The notes: generated from the letters alone by a model not told the origin. A stretch of 64,000 nt of DNA from Polytrichum commune (GCA_950295325.1 OX485803.1:36905554-36969553), one strand, 5' to 3'; positions 36,885-49,389 are shown, counted from the stretch's first letter. Translations and numbers: made by a program.

Positions 36885-37705
36885 TCACGAATCACATAGT
36901 CGCCAATAAATCATGGTTCATGATTTATTTAATATATAGATTGTGATATAAGAGTAAATGGGATAAGCACAACATCAAATGAAGCCATTCAAGCAATCAT
37001 GTTGTTATTCCCTGTTCCTTCCATGTATATTAGATGATGGCGCAAGATAAAATAGATGTTGTTTGTATATGGGGGCATCAGTGAACCACAACTACATTTG
37101 GTGTTTAGGGTTTAGGGTTTAGGAGATAGGAGATAGGAGATAGGGTTATAACATATTAATCTATCCAATGTCAATGTATAACATTGTCTTACTCGTGAGA
37201 AGAGTCTTATAGGAAGGTTATAGTGAAGACGATGTTGATTATGTTAATTTGTTATTCGAGACGTTTAAACGCGATATATTGATTGGTCGTGTGTTTATTC
37301 AAATAACATGAAATATTGTGGATGTTAATAGGGGCTAGGGGTCCAACTTTGGATGTTTCGCTCACTTTAGGGAATCACATATTAGTCGCTAATAAACCAT
37401 CGTTCATGATGTATTTAATATATGGAATGTCATGTAAAAGTAAATCGGAGAAGCACAACATCATGTTGTTATTCATTGTTCTCTCCACGTGTATTAGATA
37501 ATGGAGGAAGATATAACAGATATTGTTTGCATAATATGAAGAAGAGTCTAATCGGAAGGTCATAGTAAATACAATCTTGATCATGTTAATATGTTATATG
37601 GGACGTTTAAACATGATATCCTAATTGGTTTTGTATTTAGTCAATGCGTATTTCATGTTGTGGATGTTATAAGGGTTTAGGGTCCAATCTTGGATGTTTT
37701 GCTCT
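36885..37705. repeat. Diverged direct duplication in the element A interior
   Basis: Segments near 36,890-37,366 and 37,371-37,705 share, in order, GAATCACATA, TAAATC-GGAGAAGCACAACATC, GACGTTTAAAC and TTGGATGTTT(C/T)GCTC. The second copy is shorter by about 140 bp. No coding frame is present. Confidence 0.75.
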
Positions 37706-38306
37706 CACACATTAGTAAACTTGAAGTGAACTTGAGGATGGATTCAAGTAACATTAAAAGATTGAACTAGAAAGGGACATTGGTAGTTAGTATCCCCTTA
37801 ACAACGTCCACATACGTTCATCATTGCCACTCTTGCATGCGAGATAATAGAGCAAGGTTCTAGGGTTTAGGGTTTAGGGGGGACAAATAAATAATTCTAT
37901 TCATCATGACAATGGCCTCAAGCCTTGGAAACTCTCTCATAATTGCAGCCTCCAAATGGCCCAAACCCCACCTAAATAGGTTTACACTTGAAAGCATTGA
38001 ATGGAGTTGTGTTTGGGTCTACATATTGGTTAAAATATACCTTGATGATACTTGAAAAAATTAATGTGGCCGCCACCCTTCCTCCCAATGGCGTATGTCA
38101 TATCCACACAAAACAAAACAAATAGATTAAATAACATAGACTAAGTCATATGACGGCTAGGGTATCATAGAGGCATTGATAGATGCGCATTTTTCTATTA
38201 TAAACAGAAAACGGGGAATTCTGTCAGGAGGTTTGAAATAACCTCTGCAAGAGAAGAAGGCGGGGAAGGCATCCAATGACTAAGTCTGGGAAGCGGAGGT
38301 GGATAG

Positions 38307-38313
38307 TATAAAG
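38307..38313 (+). promoter_or_regulatory. Possible TATA box for element A gene 2
   Basis: TATAAAG is followed about 25-30 bp later by a pyrimidine-rich stretch (CCTTTTTTTCTCTTC), a common plant initiator context. It lies 300 bp before the palindrome array and 1.5 kb before the coding start. Confidence 0.35.
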
Positions 38314-38617
38314 GGGCGCACCCCCCAAAAGTCGGTCCTTTTTTTCTCTTCTCCCGCTGTCGAATTCGTAGAGAGAACTCTTAGTAGGAGCTGTACTTCA
38401 AGGTTCGTGCATGTTGCCGTTCATGAGCACTTATCCATAGCATGCAAGTTCATGAGCACCTATCCACACCATGCAAGCCCACCGTGAACTTTGCAATGAG
38501 CTCAAATTCAACACACCACGCAATATCCGCCGCATTATACGCCGGATTTTGTGGTGTACTTGGGCGAACCTTCACCTTTACACTAGTGTTGGCGGGTTTT
38601 GAGTCTGACCCTATGAG

Positions 38618-39619
38618 GTTTGGGTCGACCGACCCAAACCTGTCCACTAGTGTGTTAGGGTTTATGTCTGACCCTTAACATGTTTAGGTCGGTCGACCCA
38701 AACCCCAACCCCAGTGTGTTAGGGTTTTTGTCTGACCCTTATCAGGTTTGGGTCGACCGACCCAAACCTGTCCACTAGTGTGTTAGGGTTTATGTCTGAC
38801 CCTTGTGAGGTTTGGGTCGGTCGACCCAAACCCCTACCCCAGTGTCTTAGGGTTTTTTTCCTGACCCTTATCAGGTTTGGGTCGACCGACCCAAACCACT
38901 ACATGGTGTGGGTGGATGTACTCTTGTGAGGTTTGGGTCGGTCGACCCAAACCCCTACCCCCAGTGTGTTAGGGTTTTTTCCTGACCCTTATCAGGTTTG
39001 GGTCGACCGACCCAAACCCCTACGTGGTGTGGGTGGATGTACCCTTGTGAGGTTTGGGTCGGTCGACCCAAACCCCTACTCCAGTGTGTTAGGGTTTTTT
39101 TCTGACCCTTGTCAGGTTTGGGTCGACCGACCCAAACCACTACCTGGTGTGGGTGGATGCACCCTTGTGAGGTTTGGGTCGGTCGACCCAAACCCCTACC
39201 CGAGTGTGTTAGGGTTTTTTCCTGACCCTTATCAAGTTTGGGTCGACCGACCCAAACCCCTACCTGGTGTGGGTGGATGTACCCTTGTGAAGTTTGGGTC
39301 GGTCGACCCAAACCCCTACCCCAGTGTGTTAGGGTTTTTTTTTCTGACCCTTGTCAGGTTTGGGTCGACCGACCCAAACCCCTACCTGGTGTGGGTGGAT
39401 GCACCCTTGTGAGGTTTGGGTCGGTCGACCCAAACCCCTACCCCAGTGTGTTAGGGTTTTTTCCTGACCCTTATCAGGTTTGGGTCGACCGACCCAAACC
39501 CCTACCTGGTGTGGGTGGATGCACCCTTGTGAGGTTTGGGTCGGTCGACCCAAACCCCTACCCCAGTGTGTTAGGGGTTCAGTCCAACCCTTATGAGGTT
39601 TGGGCCGGTCGACCCAAAC
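38618..39619. repeat. Array of 17 palindromes upstream of element A gene 2
   Basis: Seventeen 22-bp palindromes are spaced about 61 bp apart. For the first sixteen the 2-bp centre alternates AC, GT, AC, GT, so neighbouring copies are reverse complements and the true repeat unit is about 122 bp with two palindromes. The spacers are TGTTAGGGTTTTTTCCTGAC-type and GGTGTGGGTGGATG-type sequences. The long frames across it (VWVDRPK / FGSVDPN repeats) are by-products. Confidence 0.95.
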
Positions 39620-39805
39620 CCGCACCAAAATAATTTCTGGAACTTGTTTTGGACTTGCACACAGTGTTGGGAGTTCACATTGTAGTTGTGTTGGAAATGT
39701 CTTCATCCTCGGTGTCCCCATTGATCATGGTGTCTTGCATTTTCCGATATTTGATTCTTTTGGACCCTTACATTCTTTCCATGTGTGTAGGCGCAATGGA
39801 GGGAG

Positions 39806-42800
39806 TTGGTGGAAGAGGGGATTCCTTCTCTGACGACATGGGCAAACACCCAATCTACGTCTGGGGATGAGCTAGACATTGTTGGGGAGGATAGTTTTGA
39901 TGACAGTGCAGATGAAGGTGACTTGGGGAGTCCTTCGCCATCTGCCCCTTCTTGCCCCACTGTGGAATGTGTTGGGCTTTCACGAGCTTCATGGGTGAAT
40001 TTGGATGTAGTACTTGTTAATGACAGTGGAGTTGCTGTGGCGGAGGGTATTTGTCGTAACACACATCCACAAGATTGCATTGATGAAAACCCCCTTGGCA
40101 CCGAGGACGTTGGAGTTGTTATATTGGAATCACTCGTACATTCTGAAGTGAATCCAACTCATAGGTTCTCGTTGCGAAGGTGGCCGTTGAGGAATGTGAC
40201 AATTGATGGGGTTAATTTGCATGAGCATGAGCGACGACACATCCAAATCCAAGAAGAGCTCCAAGCAAACATTCGGCCACGCAAAGGCCTACGGAAGTAC
40301 GATACATTGGCACGTCCTACTCCGTCTGCAAATGAGTGTAAACGTCAAAGGTTGCTTTGTGAGGAGTCCATTAGAGAAGTTGCCACAAAGGATTGTTGTG
40401 TACATCGTTGTTGCCAATTGTTCCCAAGGGATAAATTGAAGGCCATCCGCGAGGAAATGTGGCTTGGAGATTTCCGTCTAAGATCCACCAAAAAGCTTGA
40501 TGTCCATAGGGCGATACATGTGAACGGAGTGGGTCGCAAGGTCATCACCCTTGAGAGCATAGACGTGTGTTGTACCGCATGGTACATCATTCACGGTGTG
40601 TCGAAAGCGGAATTTTATAGACAAGCCGCGTATGCCAAGGAAGGCCGCCGGTCCCGTCACCATGGGAATACGGGCTTAAAGAAACCAAGGGAAGCAACGA
40701 GACAAGCAACCGTCACTCTGGCAACCATCATTGTCCCCCTTGCCGATGCAATGCCGCACAAAACACGCACACTCGCAACCGGTGAAAAGGTTGTGGAGAA
40801 GGTTCTTCCTACAGGCACGAAATGGAAAGACATATTGTTGGACGTAAACGCAGTTGGCGAGAAGGCTGGGTTGGACCCTATTTCGTTGTCGAAACTGAGT
40901 GTAATAAAAAAATCTCACTTTAGCGAATACATCACAAAAAGACGAGGCAACAAATTTGCCCGTTGTTCCAAATGCGAGAAGTTGAAACGCCTTCGAGATG
41001 CACACACGATGGGGACAGAGTCCTATGCCGCACATCAAATGAACTATTTCAAGCATGTGAACATGCAAGAGGCACACCGTAATGATTACTACACAAATAG
41101 AGCTTTGTCCATCTCTAGGCCTTTGGAGGTCCTTACAATCATCCATGACAAAATGGACCATGCCAAAACAGCCTCACCATGTTTTGCAAATCGAATCAAA
41201 GCCACGGACGGCCTTTTTAAGCTTCCTGTATCGGTTACAGGTGATTTCGATAACAATTGCATTGCATTACCTAAACACAAATTTGTGCTTTAGGTTTGTA
41301 CTTGGGGCCATAGATGTACACCATGTGATTTTTTTGGTGTTATAGTTGAATATTAAACCATTGGGTTGGCTTTACAGGGATGATTGCACATGGACATGGT
41401 GATGTCAAGTATGCTCATTATGCTCTTGATTTGTATCCGGCGGATTCAAACCACACGATAGGGTCATTTGCAAAGCTTTTACGTGATTTGGAGAAACCGC
41501 CGTCCTATTCATCAAGATTGTTATTTGAAAACTCGGGATCAACACCTCTATATGAAGCGGTCTTGGATGGAAGAGATGTATGCGTGCACTCCTTGCTGGA
41601 GCCACCAAGTGAAGATGTGATTGCCAAGAATTTGCCCCCAACTCTGCGTGTCCAATTGGACAATTGTGCAAAGGACAATAAAAATAGATATGTTTTTGCA
41701 TATTGGTCGTTGTTGGTTGCAAAAGGCATTTTCAAGGAGGTTTTTGTGTCCTTTCTATTGGTAGGCCACACGCACGATGATATCGATGCATCTTTTGGGC
41801 GGTGGAGCATGAAGTTGCGCGAGGAGGATTTTCCGACAATCCCATTGTTGATGAAGTTGTACATGGATTTGGAGAACATTCCCGTCATCCCCCATATGAT
41901 CGAGGAGGTTCCAGACTTCAAGGCATTTATAGAACCGTATATTCGAAGCGGAGCTCACCGATTGATCGGACATACGAATGCACAACAATTTTGGTTCTAC
42001 GTGCGTGACGATGGTGTCCCCGCCATGCAATACAAGTTGTTGTGCACGTCACAAGACTGGAGCCCGCCGGAGGGTCTCCTTGTATGGCGTGTTGATGGGG
42101 AGGGAAGGACGATGTTGCCTGACGGAGAGCCTAAGCCTTGCAAACCAATACTAATGAAGAATTTGGAGGACATTTGTTGTCGCGCACCTCTCCATGAGGA
42201 GTGCCCGCAACACCATGGGCACAAGGGGGACCCCGGAGTGACACCCGGGACTTGTGACGCCATTGGTGAGAGGGACCAAGTGATCCTAATGTGGGTGAGG
42301 GCCCCGGGCGTTTAGAACGCCTCCCACCCACAAAGACTAGGAGTCATGAGGGTAAAGCCATAAGCTATGAGTAGCTTATGGCGTCCCGATTCTAGAATGC
42401 TAAAGAACACCTCAATCTGAGGTGTGAGCTAGGAGATATGGCACTTTGAGTGGGATGCTGTCCCGGGACAGCGCCCTGGAACAGCAGGGGCCTGGGAGTG
42501 GCTCCCGGGACTGCAAAGGTTTAAACAGGCATAACTTCCTCAATACTTGCCCGAATAGGGCAAGTGAGGTGTCCATAGGGATCTACGTGAAATGTAGATG
42601 ACGATAGAGTGGTTGGTTGTTAGATTCAGAGACCGCACGTGGAAGTTATGAAGGTCTGAAGCTGCAGGGAGGCTTCTAGACCCAACGGCTAAGGGAAAAT
42701 GTCTACTTGGCCCCAACTCTTGGTAGAGAGACAAAAGGGATGTTGACGGTGGGGGAGGGGCCCCGCCAAAAGTCCTAGAGGCTTATATGGGTGAGGCGGC

Positions 42801-43809
42801 TTTGCCGACCGACCCCCCCGGAGCATACTTGGCAATGTGCTCCGGGTGGTTGTAGTGTTGTCCTAGCAACACTATGACCAAGTAGGGAGTGGACTTCCAT
42901 GGATGGAAGTCCACCTTAGCGATGGGTTACCTACTAAGGGGAAAGAGTCCCGAATGCATGTGTAGGAGGGTTTGGTGACCAAATATGGGATTGAAGGTCC
43001 GCGGTTTTGAAAGCTAACCATGCATGTGCGTGGGATGTGCAGGTTAGCGCTCGGGACACTTGCTAGAGTTGGAAAGCGATTGAGCTAAGTGGAGAAAAAC
43101 TAGCAAGGGTCGCGACATTTGTAAAGGCATATCAGGCTTCATACAATATTGGGAGAGTTTGAGGGTAGCGGATGTTGGTGGATCGTGTTGGCTTCGTTAC
43201 GGAAGTTGGATACAATATTGGACACGTGTTCGTGGTGCTTTGGCAAACCTTCATCAAGATACACCCCTTACTTTAAGGCATGGGTTTTGGCCACAAACAC
43301 GTGTCAATGTACAAGCTTCGGAGGCTAGTCTTTTGGGAAATGGAGAGGTTCGAGAGGAGTTTGATGTGGACGACCATTACGTGGGGCCTGCTAGTAGTCG
43401 TCCGCCACCATCTTTCCGCATTGCAGTGGATTGTCATGAAGGTTATATGCTCATTTTGCGTCCTGGAGATGAAACATATGCAAAGCCAGTGTGGGTGGCA
43501 AGAGCTTTGTCGAAACCAAATTTTGTAACTTCCAGCCCTCATTTTCGACAAATACAAGTAGAGTACTACCGACCGACAGCACGGAATGAAGATGTTGTTC
43601 GGCATTATACAGGCTGGGATACAAACCAACACTTTCGGTGGAAGGTGGATTCTGAGCACGGTCCATCTTGGGTAGATACAGATTCCATATTCATAGCATG
43701 GAAACCACGGAAAAATCATAGTGGATCAGTGTCCATCCCTCAAAAGTACATGACTTTTGCAAAAGACAACCTTGCTCGGATCGCAGAAGAAGCAACCCAC
43801 GTTGAATGA
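39806..43809 (+). pseudogene. Element A gene 2: DUF7869-type putative transposase, interrupted by a solo LTR
   Basis: Exon 1 is 39806-41240 and exon 2 starts at 41378; phase 1 joins at Val-Thr-Gly-Met. Exon 2 is split at 42177/43118 by a 940-bp solo LTR with TTTGT duplications. Leaving out the insert and one duplication restores a continuous frame that aligns with element B (about 973 aa), so the gene was intact until recently. Conserved features: a Cys cluster KDCCVHRCCQ, RCSKCEK, HDKMDHAKTA, LDNCAKDNKNR and GHTHDDIDASFGRWS. The last three give Asp residues in the order expected of an RNase H-like DDE nuclease, though that assignment is inferred. As it stands the insert brings in stops. Confidence 0.85.
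42178..43117. mobile_element. Solo LTR (940 bp) inside the element A gene 2
   Basis: It starts TGTCGCG and ends CGCGACA (TG...CA with mirrored 7-bp ends). It is flanked by the 5-bp duplication TTTGT at 42173-42177 and 43118-43122, as for an LTR-retrotransposon integration. No retrotransposon genes lie inside, so it is a solo LTR left after recombination between two LTRs. It contains GC-rich palindromic stretches such as the CCCGGGAC-type repeats near 42,465 and 42,507. Confidence 0.92.
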
Positions 43810-44341
43810 GAAGTTGGTAGGATTGTGTTAGCATGATTATAGTGTAATATGTAATTCGACGAATATATATTACTCATATGTGTGCTCCTCAAACTTGGGG
43901 CAAAGTTTGGGTAGAACTTGCGAATGCTATATTGTTTGGGGTTGGATGAATATCCATTTACTATATTTCAATACAGTTGTGAAGTTCATTTTTTTATTAA
44001 GTTTGGGACTAAATTTTCCATTGAAGAAAAATGCATTTATTGCATGTACTTTGTATGTTGCAATGTCTATATTTTATTGACCATGCTAATAATAGAAATC
44101 ATTTTATATGTTTCTTGGGTGAAACTAGTTTGGAGTGCTCTACCCAAAGTGTTTTTGTTGATGAAGTTGGTGTTGAGTGCTCTACCATATCTGCTTATGT
44201 CCACACCCCATAGATTTGGGATATTAGAACATATAATATATTTGAGATTGTTCGCAATATAGTTTCGGAACACGGAATGTTGTTTGATCCATATATTAAT
44301 TTGAGACTAGAGAAAGTCTCAATTTAACGAATATAGTGTTT
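43810..44341. other. Element A gene 2 3' region and subterminal DNA
   Basis: AT-rich sequence runs to the right terminus. A hairpin-like GAGACTAGAGAAAGTCTC lies at 44,304-44,321 in the inner part of the TIR. No other gene is seen. Confidence 0.5.
44314..44341 (-). repeat. Element A terminal inverted repeat, gene 2 side
   Basis: It mirrors 26672-26699 exactly over 28 bp. The TCAT duplication follows at 44342-44345. Confidence 0.92.
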
Positions 44342-45493
44342 CATATAGACGATGGCCTGATAGAAATTGGAGAGAGTGACCATGAGTAAGTGAAAAAAAA
44401 ATTTATTAAGTGATTGGATTTGAGTTAATCCATGCCGTAATGAGAGAGTGAACTGAGAAGTTGCAATACAAATTCATTATCTTAGATTGATACAATTGAT
44501 TAGACAAGTGCTTATACGATGGATCTGGTCTAATCATAACCAATCATGTTATTGTGAAGAATTGTCTTGAAGGGATTGATTTTGAGTAATAAGGAAAAGG
44601 TTATAGTTTGTGCATGATATTATTTTTGTTTACAAAGGATTGTGAGATGATCACCTACATTGGAGTATGAGGAGGCTATGGCCATTATTAGAAATAAGTA
44701 GAAGAGCTACTTGAGTTCGATTAAACCTCCTAAAAGCTTGACAAGTTCATACAAGGAAGATGAATATTTCAACTAAGGTAAGTGGATATAAGAGTCAAGT
44801 TCCATGGGAGGGGTTGGCAAGCACTTTTGTATGCCTACAACGGCTCCCTCCCTTTGCCAAAGGACATGAATGTGTTTACCAAACAAACTTCATCAAAAAG
44901 GACCAATATGATTGTCATAGATAGAAGGCACTAGATTGTTCATCAAAGCTCCTATGGCAAAAAAAAATGCCACTATAATACTTTTTAAATGAAATATTTT
45001 GGTGTACTTAATATACAACTCTTCCCACTAGGTCAAGCTCGCAATGCACACTTACCTAGTGCATTTTTGTATGCATGTAAATGCTCCCTTCCATTGCCAA
45101 AGGACATGAATGTGTGTACTAAACAAAATTCATCCAAAAGGACCAATATGATTGCCATAGATATAAGGCATGGCCCTGTTCAACCAAAGTTCCTAAAAGC
45201 TTGACAAGTTCACACAAGGACGATGAATATTTCAATTAAGGTAAGTGACCATAAGAGTCAAGTTCCATGAGAGGGGGTGGCAAGCATTTTTGTATGCCTA
45301 CAAATGCTCCCTCCCATTGCCAAAGGACATTAATGTGTGTACCAAACTAACTTTATCGAAAAGCACCAATATGATTGCCGTAGATAGAAGGCACTAGATT
45401 GCTCAATCAAAGCTCCTAAAAGCATGACAAGTTCACACAAGGACGATGAATATTTCAACTAAGGTAAGTGGACATAAGAGTGAAGTTCCATGG
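44342..45493. repeat. Host DNA between A and B: end of copy 1 and start of copy 2
   Basis: From 44,342 the host block interrupted by element A resumes (TCATATAGACGATGGCCTG...), matching 63,282 onward, and ends near 44,715. From there the 215-bp repeat family begins again and runs to the ATGG (45490-45493) at the element B border. The part from 44,950 matches 8,870-9,275 and then 25,803-26,150, skipping the CACTA element. Confidence 0.9.
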
Positions 45494-45521
45494 AACACTA
45501 TATTCGTTAATTGGAGACTTT
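45494..45521 (+). repeat. Element B terminal inverted repeat, gene 2 side
   Basis: It begins AACACTATATTCGTTAATTG and runs into a perfect short hairpin GAGACTTTGGAAAGTCTC. The hairpin is shared in form with the gene 2 side of element A. Confidence 0.9.
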
Positions 45522-46150
45522 GGAAAGTCTCAAAATAAATTGGACCCGTAGTTTCGGATGCGAATATTGTGAACGTAGGGAACATGGGGAACAATGGCAA
45601 CATAATGTTCGAAAGATCCATATGTGATGAATATATATGTTTCTAAATATAGTAATTATTTGGGGGATAATCAAAACTACGCCAACACAATATTCCAATG
45701 TCACAAATTCACAATTATTTTGTATTTTTGATTTTGTATTGAACAAAATTAATGAATCTATAAATAGCCATCTGATTTTATATCTAGGGACTCTTGGATG
45801 CGTATCCCAAACATAACATCTTAGCCAATTGTGGGTGAATTGAACGGCACATCCCAAACGCAACAATATTAAAATAATTTGACAGTGTGTATAAGAAATT
45901 GCAAATTAACATCTGCAATATAATTATATAGTTTGGACTCCACATCCGTAAACACAAACATATAAAAAACATTTGATAGCGCATGTGAAGTTGGATTCCA
46001 CATCCGTAAATCAATACAATCATGATATATAATTGTAATCTATAAAATTGCTATAAAATGTGTCTAATATAGTATTCGACCCCAATGTCATATATTTCAT
46101 GAAAAACCAAGACACATTTCAAATAATTGTGGTCCAACCCTACGTCAATA

Positions 46151-49100
46151 TCATTCTCCATCTTCATCTTCAGCTTCATTTCCATTCTCGACATCGTTTT
46201 CTGCAGCAGCAATACGTGCCAAGTTGTCTTTGGCAAAATCTATATGTTTTTGGGGGATGGTCATTGTCTCTGATTTGGAACCTTTGCGTGGTTTCCAAGC
46301 ACAAAGTATGGTATCTGTGTTTATCCATATTGGTTCGTATGCTGAGTCCATTGTCCATTTGAAACCTTTTTTGGTGTCCCACCCTAAATATGTGCGGAGC
46401 ACATTTTGATCTTTGGTGCTGGGACGGCAATATTCCACCTCAATTTGATGAAAATTTGGGCTAGTTGGAACAAAATTTGGTGATGACAATGCTTTTACCA
46501 ACCAAATCGGTTTAGGGTGCTCCTCATCTCCAGGACGTACGAGGATCATATACCCTTCGTAGCAATCAACAGCCACACGAAATGATGGAGCCGGACGATT
46601 ACGAGCTGGGCCAACATAATGGTCGTCCGCTGCGAACTCTTCACGGATGTCCCCATTGTCGAAGAACATGGCCTCAGATTCCACGATTGTCACTCGGCTT
46701 TGTGGCCAAAAACCTTGTGTCAAACATGAATGTGTTTCGACATCGGGTGCTAGCAATGCTGAGCGAATGCGATCCCAGTACGTAATCAATGGTTCGTGGG
46801 TATCCCGAACACGCCTTGTGATGTCTTCCTCGCACAATTCTTTCCAATATTGGATGAATCCGGATATACCTTTGATGATTTCTGGTCCATTCCTCATGGG
46901 GTTGGGTTTGCAAGGCTTCGGCTCCCCATCAGGTAGCATACATTTGCCTTCTTCGTTTTGGCGCCATACGAGTATCCCTTCCTCTGGACCCCAATCCGGG
47001 GAAGTGCACAAAACTTTGAATTGCATGGCCGGCAAACCATCATCACGCATATAGAATCGGAATTGTTGAGCCTTGGTATGGCCCACTAAACGGTCACCTC
47101 CCTTAAGAATGAATGGTTCGATAAACGCTTTGAAATCGGGCACTTCTTCAATCAAATGCGGGATGACTGGCACATTATCCAAATCCATGTATGATTTCAT
47201 GAGAAGAGGAATCGTCGGAAAATCCTCCTCGTGCAACTTCATACTCCAACGTCCAAATGAAGCGTCAATGTCATCATGCGTGTGGCCAACCATCAAAAAA
47301 GACACAAACACTTCTTTGAAAATGCCCTTGGCTACGAGCAATGACCAAAAACAAAACACGTATCGACATTTGTTGTCTTTGGCACAATTGTCCAGTTGCA
47401 CATGTAGAGTTGGAGGCAAAGGTTTAGCAAGAACGGTTTGTTCAGGCGGTTCTTGCAGTGACGATAGACATACTTCTTTCCCCTCTAGCACAGCCTCATA
47501 AATCGGTGTTGTTCCACATCCAACAAAAAGAGCGCGAGAGGATGATGTTGGCGGACTCTCAAGATCTCGTAGAAGTTTTGCAAAAGACCCTACGGTATGA
47601 TTGGCGTCGCCTGGATAGAAATCCAAGCCATAATGTGCATACTTGACGTCCACATGGCCATGTGCGATCATACCTGAATTAAGACATACAAATGAGAAGT
47701 ACATTCCAATATCATTTATGATAAGAAAATTCAATTTTTCCGCAAGCAGGCCAAGAAAATGAACAAACACTTACGGATGTACATCCGTAACTCTTAACGA
47801 TGAGCATGTGGGTTCGCAAAAAAAATGTGAAAACCAACGAACCTGTGACAGATATTGGGAGCTTGAAATATCCATCTGTAGCCTTTATTTTCCGTGCATA
47901 ACAAGGGCACGCAGTCTTCGCATGGTCCATTTTGTCATGAATGATTGTCAAAACCTCATTCGGCCTCATTATCGATAATGCGCGATTCTTGTAGTAGTCT
48001 TGACGGTGTGCCTCTTGGTTGTTGACATGCTCAATGTATTTCCGTTGATGTCTATTGTGCGACTCAGTCCCTATGGGATGTACATCTCGAAGGCCCTTGT
48101 ATTTCTCACAAGCAGAACACCTAGCAAACTTATCCCCAGGCCTCTTCGTAATGTACTCTGCAAATTGTTGATTCTTGATCACACTCAATTTTGACAACGA
48201 AATCGGCCCACATCCAGCATTTTCGCCAACCTCATTAACATCCATAAGTATGTTCTTCCATTTTGTCCCTGTAGGCAAAACCATCTGGACAATCTTTTCC
48301 CCCGACGGCAGAGTCCGTGTCTTGTGTGGCATCGCATCTGCTAATGGCATAATGATGGTTGATAGTGTTACAGTTGCTTGGAGTGTTGCCTCCCTGGGCT
48401 TCTTTGTACCAGAGTTGCCATGGAACCGAGAACGCCGTCCTTGCAGCGAGTAGTTCCGGAACCTATAAAAATCTGCCTTTGAAACTGCATGTATAATGTA
48501 CCATGCCGTGCAGCATACCTCTATATTTTCCAAGGTCACAACCTTACGACCTTCGGCATCAAAGTGCATGTTGCGATGGACTTCAAGTTTCTTTGCAGAT
48601 CGCATCCGAAAGTCCGCAAGCCACATCTCTTGTCTCAAAGATTTGATTTTGTCACGGGAAAATAGTTGGCAACACATTTTTGCACAACAATCCTTTGTTG
48701 CTACGGACCTAATAGATGTGTCTCCCAATGTTAGATCTCGACGACGTTGCGTGGGTTCACGGGGCACGCGAACGGAATCATATTTACGCCGACCTTGTCT
48801 AGGACGCATTGTGGCGAACAAAGTCTTTTGTATTTCCTCAAAACGACGTGCATGATTCCACAAGCTGACACCATCGTGAAGAACACTTCGCAACGGCCAT
48901 CGACGAAGAGAGAATCTCCAACCAGGAGGTACTTCCAATGGATGTAAGGAGTTCAAAATGCACACCCCAACATCTTCCTCCCCAAGGGGATTTGCATCAA
49001 TACAGTCCATAGGATTTGAGTTCCTACAAACACCATTGGCCACGGGGACGCCGTATCCATTGACTATGACAACATCAAGATCAATCCATTGTTCCCGCGA

Positions 49101-49247
49101 ATAACCCTCACATGTTGGTATGAAATCATCCTCTGCATTGGCGACACCAATTGTAGTTTCATGTTCCATGACACCTTCAAATTCGCTAGCATAGCTTGAC
49201 GCTTCCGAAGAGAACTCGAATGCACTATCTCGGACGTTGGAATCCAT
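46151..49247 (-). CDS. Element B gene 2: DUF7869-type putative transposase, two exons, intact
   Basis: Exons 49247-47843 and 47673-46151 join in phase 1 (Val-Thr-Gly-Met), giving about 975 aa. I chose MDSNVRDSAFEF as the start; an in-frame Met 20 codons upstream is possible. The N-terminus is acidic; then come a conserved block WIDLDVVIVNGYGVPVANGV, a Cys cluster KDCCAKMCCQLF, a basic region, PLADAMPHKTRTL, and a Cys pair RCSACEKYKGLRDVH. Putative catalytic Asp motifs are HDKMDHAKTA, LDNCAKDNKCR and GHTHDDIDASFGRW. The C-terminal third (DDHYVGPARNRPAPSFRVAV ...) may be a DNA- or chromatin-binding module. It would act in the nucleus on the element ends. The intron contains a palindrome variant near 47,772. 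The DDE role is inferred from motif order, not from a solved family. Confidence 0.85.
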
Positions 49248-49389
49248 GGCCACTACAAGTGACCCACATGAAGAGTATGTCAAAATATCCCATTCAATAA
49301 ATGTCATGGATAGTCCTAACGCTTATTGTCAATGAAACACAATGTCAACAATAGTGGATTTCATGGCCTGGAAACAAAGACACATTGGT

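Larger units (their letters stand above)
26672..44341. mobile_element. Element A: giant DNA transposon of unassigned superfamily, 17.7 kb
   Basis: The ends are AACACTATATTCG and CGAATATAGTGTT, perfect inverted repeats that extend to 28 bp (through ...GAGACTTT). The 4-bp duplication TCAT lies at 26668-26671 and 44342-44345. The empty site (GGTACTCATATAGATGATGG) is present near 63,270. It carries gene 1 (minus, 33,976 to 28,150), two further minus-strand exons, and gene 2 (plus, 39,806 to 43,809), divergently arranged. At least 25 copies of a 22-bp palindrome family (arms GTTTGGGTCG and its mirror, 2-bp centre) occur in it. Both genes are broken, so the element is non-autonomous now. Confidence 0.93.

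Noticed and set aside
38618-39619. CRISPR-like array of regularly spaced palindromic repeats
   Set aside because: The spacers are themselves repeated, the locus is eukaryotic, and there are no cas genes. It is part of a DNA transposon.
38933-39721. Long frames on both strands with VWVDRPK / FGSVDPN repeats
   Set aside because: They are translations of the palindrome array; both strands are open because the units are palindromic. There is no unique sequence, start context or splice logic.
42178-43117. A DNA transposon with 7-bp TIRs TGTCGCG/CGCGACA
   Set aside because: TG...CA ends with a 5-bp duplication and a size of 940 bp fit a solo LTR better. The mirrored ends are typical of LTR termini.
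26672-44341. Elements A and B as Mutator or hAT elements
   Set aside because: The 4-bp target duplications and short AACACTAT ends do not match 9-11 bp or 8-bp duplications, and no MULE or hAT dimerisation motifs are visible.
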